This document shows positions 46,126-57,311 of a stretch of DNA of 64,000 nucleotides, piece after piece; position 1 is the stretch's first letter, and every line of letters starts with the position of its first letter. The notes below the pieces were generated by a model that was not told the origin of the DNA, did no database searches, and saw only the letters and a program-made list of their open reading frames with translations. A program made the position numbers and the translations under genes. The stretch is from Acheta domesticus (lineage: Eukaryota; Arthropoda; Insecta; Orthoptera; Gryllidae), in contig JAHLJT010009436.1 of assembly GCA_031308135.1 (NCBI GenBank), positions 142,622,303 through 142,686,302 of the forward strand, read 5' to 3'.

Positions 46126-46655
46126 TGATGGCTCAGGGCTTCAACTGATGTCACTGCAGTCCCTCTCACCGGGAGGTCCCAGGTTCGAGTTCCGACGGTG
46201 GCAGGCTTTTCGACACCAGCTAGTCAACTAGGTCAAATTCAGTCGTTGACTGGAGGAGAATTCCAGCTGCTCTGATAGGTAGTTTTCTATGGTTACGCCT
46301 GTAAACACCAGGCGAATGCCGGAGCAGTACCCTAACAAACGGGCCATGGACCACGGGCGATCTTTCCTCTTCCTCTTTGTCCTGTCCTCACCCCTTACTT
46401 ATATACACTTACACTCACTTGCACTACACCACAACACTTGGGAGTCCAGTCGGAAGTTTTAGATCTTGTCCCGGCGTGGGCTGTGTCCTGATGGTAGGAG
46501 ATACCTGGTTGGGAAAATCCCTGCAAACCGACTTCGGTCGATGTCGGATCTCACCTTTCAGCGAGGAAAAGATCACCACCACCTACCGCGATAAAAAATA
46601 CACTCCATTGAGGGACTAATGACCATTACAGCTGACGCGCCCGGAATCACTAATC
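46126..46655 (+). mobile_element. tRNA-derived SINE (family S), copy 4, full length
   Basis: The most complete copy, about 530 bp. Box A-like ATGGCTCAGGGC at 46127 and box B GGTTCGAGTTCCG at 46182 form the tRNA-derived Pol III promoter. The body continues TTCAGTCGTTGACTGGAGG, AGGCGAATGCCGGAGCAG, an ACTTATATACACTTACACTC linker, ATACCTGGTTGGG, GGTCGATGTCGGATCTCACC, and the tail GCGCCCGGAATCACTAATCA. Use it as the reference for the other copies. Confidence 0.88.
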
Positions 46656-46659
46656 AAAC

Positions 46660-47805
46660 TCCGCCCTCATATATTCCAGACTTCCAATCTCTGTCTTGAA
46701 CTGATGAGGAAACTGCTGACACGTTGAAGCAAGACAACTAATAAGGACCTACGGTGTGTGAGTACCCATTGGTGGACAGATACACAATACCAACCACGGC
46801 TTAGCTATAGCCTCAGCCTCGCAAAGTGTTGTTCTACGCCGACTCATTCTCCTTCCCCGCTCGCCAAATATCCACTCGTTTTTGCCACTCACACAGTATA
46901 AAATTTCCAATCATCAGCGTCCCGAACATCCCTGCTCGCCCCGATCTGGTCTCGCTCTTTCTAGGCATGGCCCTTCTCACCCAGCGCACACACCCGCTGT
47001 CCCCACCTTCCTGTCGGCTCTGCTGTTCCTCTCCTCAGAGGCTCTTGCCCTATCTCGTCGTCCCGCACAAGCCGTTTCTCATCTGGCGCGTTTACTCTCT
47101 AGCCTGCTCTTCCTACTATCCAGTGTTACTATGCCATTTTAGTATTGTTAGTATTTTTGTGTGTCTAGTTCACAGGAGTGATCTATGACCAATTTGTTCA
47201 CCTTCCTGAACTCTCTTTGGAAACCCGGACAATGCAACCTTGAAGAGACGATTTCGTGGATATTATCAATTTTAGCTTAATCACCATTCATTCTTTCCTA
47301 ATCAAATCTACCAAAATATTTTTTCTGGTAAAAATAATATTAAGAGTGGCGCAGAAATAAAGACAAAAATGAATACCACATGCTCCCATGTCAGAGGTCG
47401 GCACGCCTTAATTGTAAAGTATCGAATGTGAAAAAGCCCATTTTTTCGTTTTCATCTTTTGGCGGTTGCTTTCCTGGCGATACGCCAAAGGACATTGAGA
47501 ATGTGTTTCCTCTCAGAAAATCCTAAATCCCTGCGGTAAAGTATTAAATATGATGGTCAAAAATCTGATCTGATTGATATGCTTGAATCAATTTCTTGAG
47601 CCTCTCTAAATAGAGATTTTCTCCTTACAATTGACATGACGAATACCGTATCCCGAAGTTGACCTTCTTGGCAGAAACGCCAACAATTTGATTTGATTGT
47701 AGGATTATTCTTCGGGGTAGAATGCTTTAAGAAAGTCCTTAAAGTACTGGGTATGAGTAGAGGAAAATTTGAGTCTGTGTCATATAAATAGTGCAAGAGG
47801 CAAGC
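46660..47805. other. No confident gene
   Basis: 46820-47190 is pyrimidine-rich on the plus strand with a 120-codon frame of S/L/P-rich composition and no motif. A minus-strand frame at 47838-47557 is more balanced (SIVRRKSLFREAQEIDSS) but unrecognised. A hairpin, CTTTTGGCG...CGCCAAAGG, lies at about 47456-47492. Confidence 0.4.
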
Positions 47806-47814
47806 TTTGACCCT

Positions 47815-48080
47815 ACTTCTCGGAGACAAAAGCGGCAAAAGCCGCGATCAGGTTTCGCGCTGAAAACGCGAACCGGATATGCGTGCACGCCGCTCCCATT
47901 ACTTTCCACCTCTGCGCGTCCGTCTCGGCGCGCGCTCCGTCCGCGCGCTGTTCGCCGGAGCTAATGGCGCGCGCTGCTCGGCCACGCCTCGTGAATATGC
48001 AGCGGCGGCGCAGGCGGAGGCGCACCGCTCCGGCGGAAGGTCACTGGCGCTGGCGCCGCCGCCACTATCTCCGCACAGGT
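47815..48080. other. GC-rich, CpG-rich patch
   Basis: Dense CpG (GGCGCGCGCTCCGTCCGCGCG). Frames on both strands are open over 60-107 codons because of composition. No exon boundary or domain recognised. Confidence 0.6.
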
Positions 48081-48089
48081 ATATTGCAT

Positions 48090-49680
48090 CCACGCTCTGC
48101 CTCATGCGCTAGGGAAAACGTTCTCGGTATGATGCAAGGCATTAGTACCGGAGGCGCACCCAGCACTTTTTTTTCTCGGGGGTCTAAAGGTGTCCAGCTG
48201 ACTTAATGTTTTATTATATATAAATTTTTGCTTAAGTTGAATAAACATTATATTTCTATTTATCGACTTTAAGTTAATATTAATTTTTTTGGTTAATATT
48301 GAAAAATATTATTGATACATTCAACGACTTTCGTTTGTCTAGAAAATTAGCAAAAACATTATTTTTGAATACATATCATGCCCCATGTGTCCCCAGCCTT
48401 TGGGTTTACCACAGATTAGTAGTATGCATGTTCCAATAGTGCATTCATTCAGAACCTACATAAGAAGCTTCATCGTGAGTCTTTAATGAAAAAAAATTAA
48501 GTAGTCATTTTTTAAGAAGATATTTGCGAAAATTATTTAAAATCTGCGAAATTTATTAAAAAAAGTTAAGTGTGTTGTTTCTTATATTAATTATAATTAA
48601 CCACCATTTACTCATTTAGCATTGTAGCCATCCAATCCCTTCACTCACCAAATTGGTTGCCGAAACTCTTCCGTCTGTATCCAGACTCCATTTTACTCAC
48701 GTGAATGATTGCAAATTCGTTCATACGAAGATTATGAGGATATTCGATCAGAATATTTTCTTCAACAGGACATAGAACAATGAATTATTTAAAGGTTTTG
48801 TTTTGCTCAAATTAATTTTATCCAAACAGTAAAATTATAAAGTTGCAAGTTTGCTCGGCAGGACTGCGTTTCTCTCTGAGTTCTCTTTACTGATGATTAT
48901 ACTGTCGGGGAAAGGTCATATGTGCATCAATCGAAAAATACATAAATTATTCTTTTTATGCTTTCTCAGCAGAATGGCTGTTAGTGACGAGAGAATGTGA
49001 CAGACTGTAAGGTCACGATAAACTACTTGATATTTATTAGACAATCTATAATTAATTTTTCTTTAATTTTATTGTACTATGTATTTCACATCAATTATCC
49101 TTCCTAGTGTTCCCACTTATTCTAATTTCGCAAATATTGCATAATGTACGTTTTCATCGGCACCGCAAAACTTAGAACAAAGGAAAGTTCTTGTTTGCAA
49201 CGAAAAGCTAGTTAATTTAATTTACTGTTTAGGATGTATTAGTAAACGTCCTGAATAATTGCATTGTAATTGTTACTTTTTTGTTTTACACGACCTTGCG
49301 TCCAGATAACGGATTAATTTCACTATATTTCCACCAACTGAATGCGTGTAACGAGCAGCAGGAAACAACTGTCACGTAATTTGGAATAATTTTCAAGTAA
49401 CCACACCCAACCACACCCTGCATGATTCTGTGTGGAATTTGTTTTCAAACGACACTGCTTCCAATTAATCTTCTGGTGAAATGTCACCGGTTCAATGTCG
49501 AAAGTTACCGAAAATATTCAAGAATTTTATTGATCTCTCGGCGTAAGATTTTCCTGCTGGATTCAAGAATTACAGACAGCAGAATGATTTTAACCCTGAA
49601 TACATCCAAACGACAGTGAGGCATCAGTGGTTTCAGTTCATCAGTTTCTTGGTTAAAATCCTCTTAAGGAGCAGGAAATT
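48090..49680. other. AT-rich sequence, no confident gene
   Basis: A minus-strand segment ending at a GTGAGT donor-like site (48700-48695) has a short open frame but is too brief to support an exon call. Nothing else recognised. Confidence 0.45.
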
Positions 49681-49689
49681 CGGAGCGGC

Positions 49690-50635
49690 GACTGTTTGAC
49701 GCCAAATTGCAAAAACCATATTCATAATTTCGAAAAATTCAACAGGACTTTATTTGAAGATCGGTTTTTGATTAACACATTTCATAAAGAAAAATGTATC
49801 TTCACTATTGTAGTTATAGGAAGTCGCCGAAATTTTTAATTATTTTCAATTTTTTTTTAATTTTCGAAAATCAGGCGTTTAAATGAACATGATACCTGGA
49901 CCATTCACTTAAGCGTCCTTTATACTATCTAATACCCCAATTTAAACAAAAAGTGATATTTTTAAGAAAAAAATTATTTAAAAATAATAAAAATTGCCTA
50001 CGTTTGACACAAACTTTTGCACAAAATACTCATATTTTAGAAAAAATGAACATGACATTATTTTTAGATGTTTTTCTGAACCTATTTCATTAAAAAGGTT
50101 TGTCTTCATAATTATAGTTGTAGGAAGACGGAAACAATTTTGAATTTTTACAATTAAAAGAAATCAAATTTTTCAACAAACAGGATCCTTCACCATTCCC
50201 TTAAACGTCCTACATGCTATCCAAGGTCAAAATTTAATCAATGTTTTCGGTGCTGTTTTTTAGAAACAATTGTTTATACAAAATTAAAAATTGCCTATAT
50301 TCCACGCAAAATTACGAGAAAAGTTCTCAAAATTTCGAAAAATTGTACATGACCTTATTTCAAAGTCTACCTTTAAGAAACAGTTTCGTTGAAAGAAAAA
50401 ATATCAATCTTCGAAATTGTAGTTGTAGGAAGACGCCGAAAAAAAAATTTGCAATTTTCGAAAAATATGTTTTCAACGAAAATGTGACCTATTGTTCTAT
50501 TAAGTGTTCATTCACACTTTCCAACAACAAAATTTAATTAAAAACGTTGGAACCAATATTTTGAAAATTTTGAAATGTTCCAAGGGCTTCATGTAAAGTA
50601 CTCCCTCTCCAAAAATTAAAATTTCGGTTTCAAAT
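49690..50635 (+). mobile_element. Family A copy with three 300-bp internal repeats
   Basis: The phrase (T/A)TAGTTRTAGGAAGWC recurs at about 49810, 50113 and 50420, each embedded in the same series: a tract ending TTCGAAAA, then ACATGACMTTATTT, then TTTCATTAAAR, then the phrase. The right end has CAAGGGCTTCATGTAAAGTA as in other copies. The terminal hairpin is absent. No coding frame. Confidence 0.75.
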
Positions 50636-50639
50636 TCAA

Positions 50640-51235
50640 GGGACGGCAATATCAGTCAGATCCAGGGCCATCAGACGAACGAGCACGCGAATGGCCTTCG
50701 CAAAGGTTTGAGGCACGCGGCGAAGTCACTCGTGTCACATGCGGAAGCAGGGGTGAGAAAACTGTGCGAATGCGGCGGGTTGTTCAAGTACACGGGTACA
50801 CGGATTGGTATATCATAGACATTTATTAAATTTTACCACCTTTTAATGGAAATTGACATGCAAACAGAAACTGCAGTTATACAAGCACTGATAATTACAG
50901 CAAGGAAATATTAACGCACTTTCCTACTTAATGTTAGAGAACGCAATATATGAGAACTATTAACACTAATTACAAATAACTCAAATCACTATTTTATTGA
51001 CAATTTATATAAACCAAAATACATACCAAATCAATATAAGTATTATTTAACATAATTTCAGAAAATCACTATTATTGAAAGTAAACATTTAAAGAAATTT
51101 TATGTTTCATATCTTTCGTGTGAAAATACTCGTAATAAACCACTTCAAAAATTATAGAGTAATGATTTACATTTATTACACAGTGCATCACCGCCACACT
51201 CACTGCAAACGAAATCAAGAGCCCATTCGTATTGA
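50640..51235. other. Sequence with no gene recognised
   Basis: 50640-50800 is GC-richer (GAACGAGCACGCGAATGGCC) but no frame or motif is convincing. The rest is AT-rich. Confidence 0.5.
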
Positions 51236-51289
51236 AACTTGCTATACGTCTTTTTGCGTCCCGCCATGACTGCCGCCATGACAATTTTT

Positions 51290-51488
51290 TGGAATCAAGA
51301 ACCAACAAAACATGGATTTTGGGTACAACCACGTGTTAGAGGATTTTTTCTAAATTTAGCAACAAAAGATTTTCAATTTTTTTCATTTCTAGAGCCCTCT
51401 AATAAGAATTATTCGGCTGAAAATTCATCTTTTCTTCGTGCATCACTGCATAACTTTCTCTCTGCTGCGTAAGGGGTAGCGAGAAAGT
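51290..51488 (+). mobile_element. Hairpin-ended repeat (family D), terminal fragment 2
   Basis: ACCACGTGTTAGAGGATTTT and AATTTAGCAAC match 38.0-38.06 kb; the right terminus is ACTTTCTC (51453-51460) ... GAGAAAGT (51481-51488), with the two bases of each arm flanking the loop changed in a paired way relative to the ACTTTCCC/GGGAAAGT copy. Confidence 0.7.
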
Positions 51489-51494
51489 AAAAAT

Positions 51495-52055
51495 AGGAAA
51501 TTGCTTTAAATTAAAGAAGTAAAATTTTAAATACAACTAAAAAATTAAAAGTGTATAAAATTATATTCACGGGGACTTATAATATACATCACTGGTCCAC
51601 TTAGGTGTTTATAAGAGCAAGTAACTAATCAATAATTATTAATAGTTAGAATTTAGTTTATAGTACAAGTCTGGGCGAGTGAATATTGATTTCGGGCGGG
51701 TCAACTTACTGCAAAGAAAAAGTTGGTGACAGTTCCTGCTCATGTGGTAATGCCAGAGCCGGTATACTTGTGAATGCAACGATTCAGAAGCTTCGGATTT
51801 GCAATGTTGTCACCTCCATTAATAGAACAAATGAATGGTATGCCTCGTGTGCATAGTGTAGTCAATCAGCGATGCGTCTTATTATGTATGTCGAGAGAAG
51901 TTAATGTGCGTTGCGTGAGCGGCAATTGAGTAACCTGCGCTGTTACTTTTGTTGTTTTTGTTAGTTGGCTATCGTTGCATGGTAGTCACATGGAAACGTG
52001 CGGTAGAGCGCGTTGTAGGCGACAATGCCGTTTTCCACACCCAACAGTCAACCAT
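51495..52055. other. AT-rich to mixed sequence, no gene
   Basis: No recognised element. A short plus frame runs into the following SINE and is not called. Confidence 0.5.
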
Positions 52056-52173
52056 TGAATTTTATTCAGATCATACTAACTTCATTCATTCCGAAAGTGG
52101 AGTGCATATTACATCCCGGGAGGTCGCGGTGTTCTTCCTGTTGGACAGTGAAATCCGGCGCCAACCTACACAT

Positions 52174-52431
52174 GGTTTGATTGATTGGAGATTGCGTCCG
52201 CGTTAGCAACTAAGATCAATAATCCCATAAGGATGGTTCATTTTTCTTCACGGGAGGTAGCGTTGATCTTCACCCGCCAGATGGTGAGATCTCGCGTCGA
52301 TCTACACGTCGGTTTGCAAGGATTTCTTTAACCAGGTATCTCCCACAAACGGGGAACCGCCCCAGCCGAGGCAATCTCTAAGCTCCACAATGGTGTCCCG
52401 ACATATGTGGTGATGTATTGCATGATCGTGA

Positions 52432-52490
<59 letters not shown>

Positions 52491-52689
52491 CGCGCGCGCG
52501 CGCACACGCGTGTGTGTGTAAGGATGCGGATAGGAAAAGAAAGAGGAAGGAAAGATCATGCCTGGTCTATGTCCATTTTTCCGAACTTCGCCTGGTGCTA
52601 ATCGAAGGAACCAAGGAAAACTACCGATTAGTTCAGCCGGCCGGCTAGGATTCTCCATCAAACAGAGGCTGAATTTGATCTAGCTATCT
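52174..52689 (-). mobile_element. tRNA-derived SINE (family S), copy nested in the host SINE
   Basis: Runs on the minus strand from the body near GCCGGCCGGCTGAAC to the tail ending TTGATTGATT, with the family landmarks GCCTGGTGCTAAT-type, a CA linker, GCCCCAGCC-complement and ACGCGAGATCTCACC. Flanked by the CTACACAT target duplication. The CA linker has expanded into a GT/GC microsatellite. Confidence 0.8.
52434..52519. repeat. (GT)n-(GC)n microsatellite inside the nested SINE
   Basis: About 20 GT units, then alternating GC/GT, then GT again. Its position corresponds to the ACTTATATACACTTACACTC linker of the full-length SINE. Confidence 0.92.
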
Positions 52690-52822
52690 CTACACATCGG
52701 ATTGCTGGATTTCGCCTTCCAGGTTATCTTCCCATGTGCGTAATCGCTTCAGCCAGGACATGATCTAAGCTTCCAACTATTGATATCCTTACATGTGATA
52801 TAATGTAATGCATGAAAATATC

Positions 52823-52825
52823 TGT

Positions 52826-52900
<75 letters not shown>
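52823..52900. repeat. (GT)n-(GA)n microsatellite inside the host SINE
   Basis: About 13 GT units followed by about 25 GA units, at the same linker position of the outer SINE. Long frames across it are artefacts. Confidence 0.92.
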
Positions 52901-52904
<4 letters not shown>

Positions 52905-53184
52905 CAGGAGGGGACAGTGATGAGGAAGGAAAGATCGTGCGTAGCCGTGGCCCGATTTTTAGGGTTTTGCTCCGGCATTCGCCTGGTATTTTTCGGAGAA
53001 ATTGCGAAAAATTATTAATCAGACCTGCCGACCCCTAGAATGGTTGAAAGACCTCCAGACAATAGTTGAATTCGACTCAGGTATATAGGTTGTGTCGAAA
53101 ATCCGTCCCCGTCAAAACTCAAACCCTAAGAGCACCCGGTCAATGACACTCTGGAGGGAACTTTGTCATCGCTTGATATCGCAG

Positions 53185-53970
53185 CCGGTATTACAAAAGT
53201 AAAATTATTGGTGCTGCAGAATGGCGGACTTTTTCGTACTAGTTAGTTTTCTAATCTGTTTAATCTGGGATAGCTTTTGAGTTTTCCCCACCCTCTTTCC
53301 TGATGCAACCTATCAGCGCCTAAATAACATTTTTTTTACATCAATTTTTTTCTCTTCTAATAGTTGAATTGAAATTCGAGTTTAAGAATATCATGAAAAG
53401 TGAAACTTGTACTCAAATTGTATCGAAAAATGTAGAGCTATTTTGAAAAAACTTCATTTGAGAGTTTCGCGGGATATTAAATTTAATTTTACAAAAAACG
53501 TTTTCAGACTTTTTCGAGAAACTTCATAAGAAATCATTTGAAGCACTTGCACTCGCAAATGCAATATTGTATTAAAAACGTTCGTAATGAAAATTTTAAA
53601 GACGTGAGAGATGTGACAAAAATTACACAAATGTAATGAAAAAACAAAATAATACATAAAAATGGTTTTTATGTAATCTTGTTCGATGAATCTATCCCTA
53701 CAAAAGGTTTGAAGAAAAAGTGGGACAATTCTTGAGAAAATCTTATTTTTAATATTTTTATATCGTCCATTTTTCACTGAAAATCACGCGGAATCTAATA
53801 ACATTTTCAAAGAATATGCATAATATTAATAAAAAAATAATTGTAGAGAACAAATTTCATTTCAAGAAAAAAATGTATATCTTTAATATTTTACTTTTAG
53901 GAAGACGCTGAAATAATTCAAACTTTTGTAAATTTAGAAAATTCAGAATAAACAGTAATAAACTATATTG
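53185..53970 (+). mobile_element. Hairpin-ended repeat family A, copy
   Basis: Opens with TTGGTGCTGCAGAATGGC and follows the same order as 14.8-15.6 kb (ATTTGAAGCACTTGCACTC, GACGTGAGAGATG, TTTAGGAAGACGCTGAA). It lacks the CATGAAGC block and terminal hairpin, so it is truncated at the right. No coding frame. Confidence 0.75.
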
Positions 53971-54160
53971 TAGAATTAAATGTGAACCCACTAATGCAAA
54001 AATACAAACATGTAAAACAATAATTTTGTGAAGCTTCACGCTAGACACGCGAACTATACATTTAAAAATTGGAAGGAAAAAGTTAAACTTCTAATTACGA
54101 TTTAAGTAGCGATTATCATTATTATCATAAAGTAATGTTCTGTTCTGTTTGTCATTTTTA

Positions 54161-54233
54161 ATTAAACGTATGTATTTTTAATTAAACGTATGCACTTAAT
54201 TAAACGTATGTATTTTAATTAAACGTAAGTACT
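54161..54233. repeat. Short tandem repeat, ATTAAACGTATG core, four units
   Basis: Units of 20, 18, 19 and 16 bp start at 54161, 54181, 54199 and 54218, each with ATTAAACGTA followed by TG or AG and a variable T-rich spacer. Confidence 0.85.
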
Positions 54234-54239
54234 CTTTAC

Positions 54240-55190
54240 TGACAGTAAGTTACACATAATTTAGTACATATGGAATACTCAAGCTTAGCTTGGTCTATAA
54301 TGATCGGTACCGATTCAGACCTTATATGTTCTTTACTAATACTACTCGTTTGTAATTAAATTTAGATTATGAGCACTTCAATTTGAGAAAATTATTCACC
54401 CAAGTAGTATAATTAATACTTTAAGAGTAATATTTACACGTGCCAGGTTTTTGCTTTGTCAACAAATTCCATTATCTTATTGCACTTCTGCATATTAGTA
54501 CCTGTCACGTACACACGTACTATACGTACTACGTGCTCGACGTGCTCGTGGCATGGTTTCTTAATAGTAAGAATCTATGTCTAGTTCTGAGAAAATACCA
54601 GAAGAGGCTCCACACGTGTCACGGATTTCGCTGAACCTTCAAACGCTGTACCACGGCCACCTTTAGTTCAGGCCGGAATGTACAAACCGGCAACACGGTA
54701 AACGGCACACACTTCAGTCCCATGGAGCGCAGAGGAGTCCTGGGAGCCGATACTACAAATTTCGTGAAAATGCAAATTTGCTACTCACTAGACTAATAAA
54801 ATATCTTTTTTTCGATTTTTCTAATACAATTAAGAATTCGATTTTGTATTTTGACAAAAGCCTTACGCGATCATAGAAAATTGAAAAATTTCTGTTTTTC
54901 TTTCTTTCTCAAATCCTTAGTGTTGAAAATGAATTTTAAACTGTCTTTCTTCAAATCTACGGCGTACAATAATGCCCCATAAGATAGAGCTAGTATAAAC
55001 TATTTGAACAAATAATAATGCAAATAAATTATTTCATAGAAATTCAATGAAAAATTGCATATTACCCTCCTTTATACTTATAATTCAATTTCTTAAACAA
55101 TTCTTTTAAAAACTGCCCAACCTTGTGTACAAACCTCTAAATTTATGTACATATCTTTCATCGATAAGGTAAAAAAGACTTTTTTAATTT
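54240..55190. other. AT-rich sequence, no confident gene
   Basis: A short segment with repeated CGTACTA/CGTGCTCG phrases lies at about 54510-54552. No coding region recognised. It lies downstream of the terminal exon that follows. Confidence 0.5.
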
Positions 55191-55195
55191 AATTC

Positions 55196-55201
55196 TTTAT
55201 T
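55196..55201 (-). promoter_or_regulatory. Polyadenylation signal AATAAA
   Basis: Minus-strand AATAAA 40 nt beyond the stop of the terminal exon, in an A-rich context. Confidence 0.55.
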
Positions 55202-55240
55202 GTGTCAATGTTTGAAGTTTTCTCTTTTTTGCTCCTACTT

Positions 55241-55513
55241 TTAAAATATACATGAATCATTTTTACTTTTTGTGTAATTATGCAGAAGCATATTACAAAA
55301 TATAGGAAGCAGAAGGTCACATAAAATTGCATTCCCACACAAACAACTATCAAAAATAAATTTTCGTAGCTCTTCATCTCTGAGCGAACTCTCCTTGCTT
55401 AATAACTGCAGCACTTCTTTCTGATGACCATTACTTAAAAAGCCTCCCTCATATCTTTCTGATACTAATTCTCTGCCAATACAGACAACATGTCTTCCAA
55501 TATCTATACAAAT
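55241..55513 (-). CDS. 3'-terminal coding exon of an unidentified host gene
   Basis: On the minus strand, 90 sense codons are open from an acceptor-like GCCATCGCAG (exon start 55513) to TAA at 55243-55241. The product is strongly protein-like: ICIDIGRHVVCIGRELVSER, then GGFLSNGHQKEVLQLLSK, SSLRDEELRKFIFD, CLCGNAILCDLLLPIF. AATAAA (minus strand, at 55201-55196) follows 40 nt after the stop, so a terminal exon with a short 3' UTR fits best. An alternative acceptor (GTATAG, exon from 55503) would change the entry phase by one base. There is no ATG-led start, consistent with an internal-to-last exon. I cannot name the protein. It stands out from the AT-rich noise by its charged, amphipathic composition. 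Confidence 0.65.
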   Translation of the reverse strand: MCIDIGRHVVCIGRELVSERYEGGFLSNGHQKEVLQLLSKESSLRDEELRKFIFDSCLCGNAILCDLLLPIFCNMLLHNYTKSKNDSCIF

Positions 55514-55519
55514 CTGCGA

Positions 55520-55847
55520 TGGCAGAGTAACACCACCGCGATTAAGGTTATTTATTTATTTATTTATTTACGTCAAAAACAGTTAAAAACTGCGTATGAC
55601 GAGCTATGGGGAGAAGTGAATTGAATTTTGTGCACGTTTTCATAATTCTGTGGTCTCTATCCTAAACCATATTCTAGTCGAATTTTGAATACAGAAAAGA
55701 GAGTTTTTTTCGAGTTTTGTTGACAAAATATTCGCTCCTATATAATAAAATACAGCAACCAATCTTTGATTTTATAGAAAATGCTGCATAATGACAGATG
55801 TGTGCCTGCATGTGTGTGTATCTGTGTGGGTGCGTGTGTGTGTGTGT

Positions 55848-55884
<37 letters not shown>

Positions 55885-56780
55885 GTGTGTGTGACACATA
55901 TCGTGACACATAATTACCTCCGCATAATTGTCGATACAAACCGAATTTCTTTTCTAAATTATTAGTCTGGACCTCACCAGTTAAAACATAGTCAACTCGT
56001 AATTCTTTAAGGCTGTATTTAACAAAACATTTCTGCCCGTCTTCGACTTCCGGAAGCTCGGCAGGGGTGTCTCATTTCTTTTGAGTAACCCCTTTTATGT
56101 CGTTTCCTTTCTCGACCCAAACCCCTTTCGGACCGCCCCGTGCGTGGCTCTCCTGCATCGCTCACCACCCCCACACCCTTTGTCACGCCTTTTCAAATAG
56201 CACGAACAAAAGGTACATCTTTCTCTCACAAGTGCAACTGCCTCCGGCTCCACATGCAGTATCTGCAACGGCTCCGCATGCAATATCTTTGTAAAGGTTT
56301 TTATTTATTTTCTGTCTTGTAATCATATGATGTGTGTTACATCACATCATACAGAAATACATTATGCAAACATTATTACCTTCATTACTACTTATAATAC
56401 GCATACAAAGACTTTTTTTCCAATCCTTGCGAGCAACAGCCATCAAAACTGTAATTATGAAACAAGTCCTTCCGAATTGACGACGACACGCATCACCACG
56501 TTCACATCCAAGTTAAAAACGCAATGGTACGTACACACCTGAAAGATTTCTATGAACAACCCAACAGCAAATTTTAAATAATAACTAGGAAACTGTTGTT
56601 GCATGCTACAAAACGGCAAAATAAACTCAACACTGAGAAAACACCATCTATTTGAATTACTCGCGGGCATTAACTAGTCCTATAGCGGGCTCATTCGGAT
56701 TAACATAGGCCTGAGCGACAGCGCTGCAAAATCTTCACATTCCGTCTGAACTGAAGGTGGTCGTGGCTGTACCCTTTCTA
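55520..56780. other. Probable intron or intergenic sequence with a GT microsatellite
   Basis: (TTTA)n at about 55552-55578; (GT)n with interruptions at about 55801-55891. A minus-strand stretch at 56283-56160 includes a 24-bp tandem duplication (GCATGYGGAGCCG) and open frames in more than one register, so no exon is called. Confidence 0.5.
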
Positions 56781-56783
56781 TAG

Positions 56784-57010
56784 TGCGATTTTTCTAACTC
56801 TGCCCCTCAGGCCCCTATGGCCACGATGGAATATCACACGTAATTTCGCGTCTTTCTCCGTCGCGCCGCTAGGAGTCGCGTGATCGCAAGCGCTGCTAAA
56901 TACGGACGCGATCCTACAATATCTGGCGGCACAAGTGAGAACATCGCGAAATACCGTGACATGTTCCATTGTGAAGACGGGCCTTGAGGGGAAAAGTTAG
57001 AAAAATCGCA
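56784..57010. mobile_element. MITE family E, 227 bp with about 63-bp TIRs
   Basis: TGCGATTTTTCTAACT at 56784 and its reverse complement ending 57010 start inverted arms that stay alignable for about 63 bp, including CCCCTCA(A)GGCCC and ATGGAA(T/C)AT. The interior is unusually CpG-rich for the neighbourhood (CGTCGCGCCGC, TCGCGTGATCGC). No coding frame and no clear target duplication. Confidence 0.8.
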
Positions 57011-57019
57011 GTTCAAGAA

Positions 57020-57310
57020 TGTACACCAGAGAAGAATTCATCACTTGGAGTGAACTCGCGATTCGAAAAACAGAAAACAATTCCTATTTTATAAAATTCT
57101 AGTTTAATGCTTCATTAACATATTCACCGATATTTTTCAAAATACTATTTTTTTATAATCTTGGCTAAGAAAAAAGTTGGGTAGCATCTAATATTTTCAG
57201 CGCCCAAATAACATTCCCATAATAGATAATGCGGAATATTTAATTTTTGAAGCCTTTAAAATAATTTGCAAGTAATATAATGCAAAGTGATTAGAAATGA
57301 ATCGGAATAA
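57020..57310. other. AT-rich sequence, nothing recognised
   Basis: Spacer between two inverted-repeat elements. Confidence 0.6.
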
Positions 57311-57311
57311 C

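Larger units (their letters stand above)
52060..53090 (-). mobile_element. tRNA-derived SINE (family S), host copy split by another SINE
   Basis: The tail-side part (52060-52173, GGTCGCGGTG, ATCCGGCGCCAACC) and head-side part (52690-53090, ATTGCTGG, CCAGGTTATCTTCCC, GGCATTCGCCTGGTATTTTT, TAGTTGAATTCGACTC) join in the correct family order when the intervening 516 bp is ignored. CTACACAT is duplicated at the junctions (52166-52173 and 52690-52697). The tRNA-like head is missing. Confidence 0.8.

Noticed and set aside
48701..48760. Minus-strand segment between an AG and a GTGAGT site
   Set aside because: An apparent longer frame came from misreading a TTT as TT at 48720-48722; the true frame is only about 20 codons.
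52407..53038. Frames rich in VC and RE dipeptides
   Set aside because: They read through GT and GA microsatellites inside SINEs.
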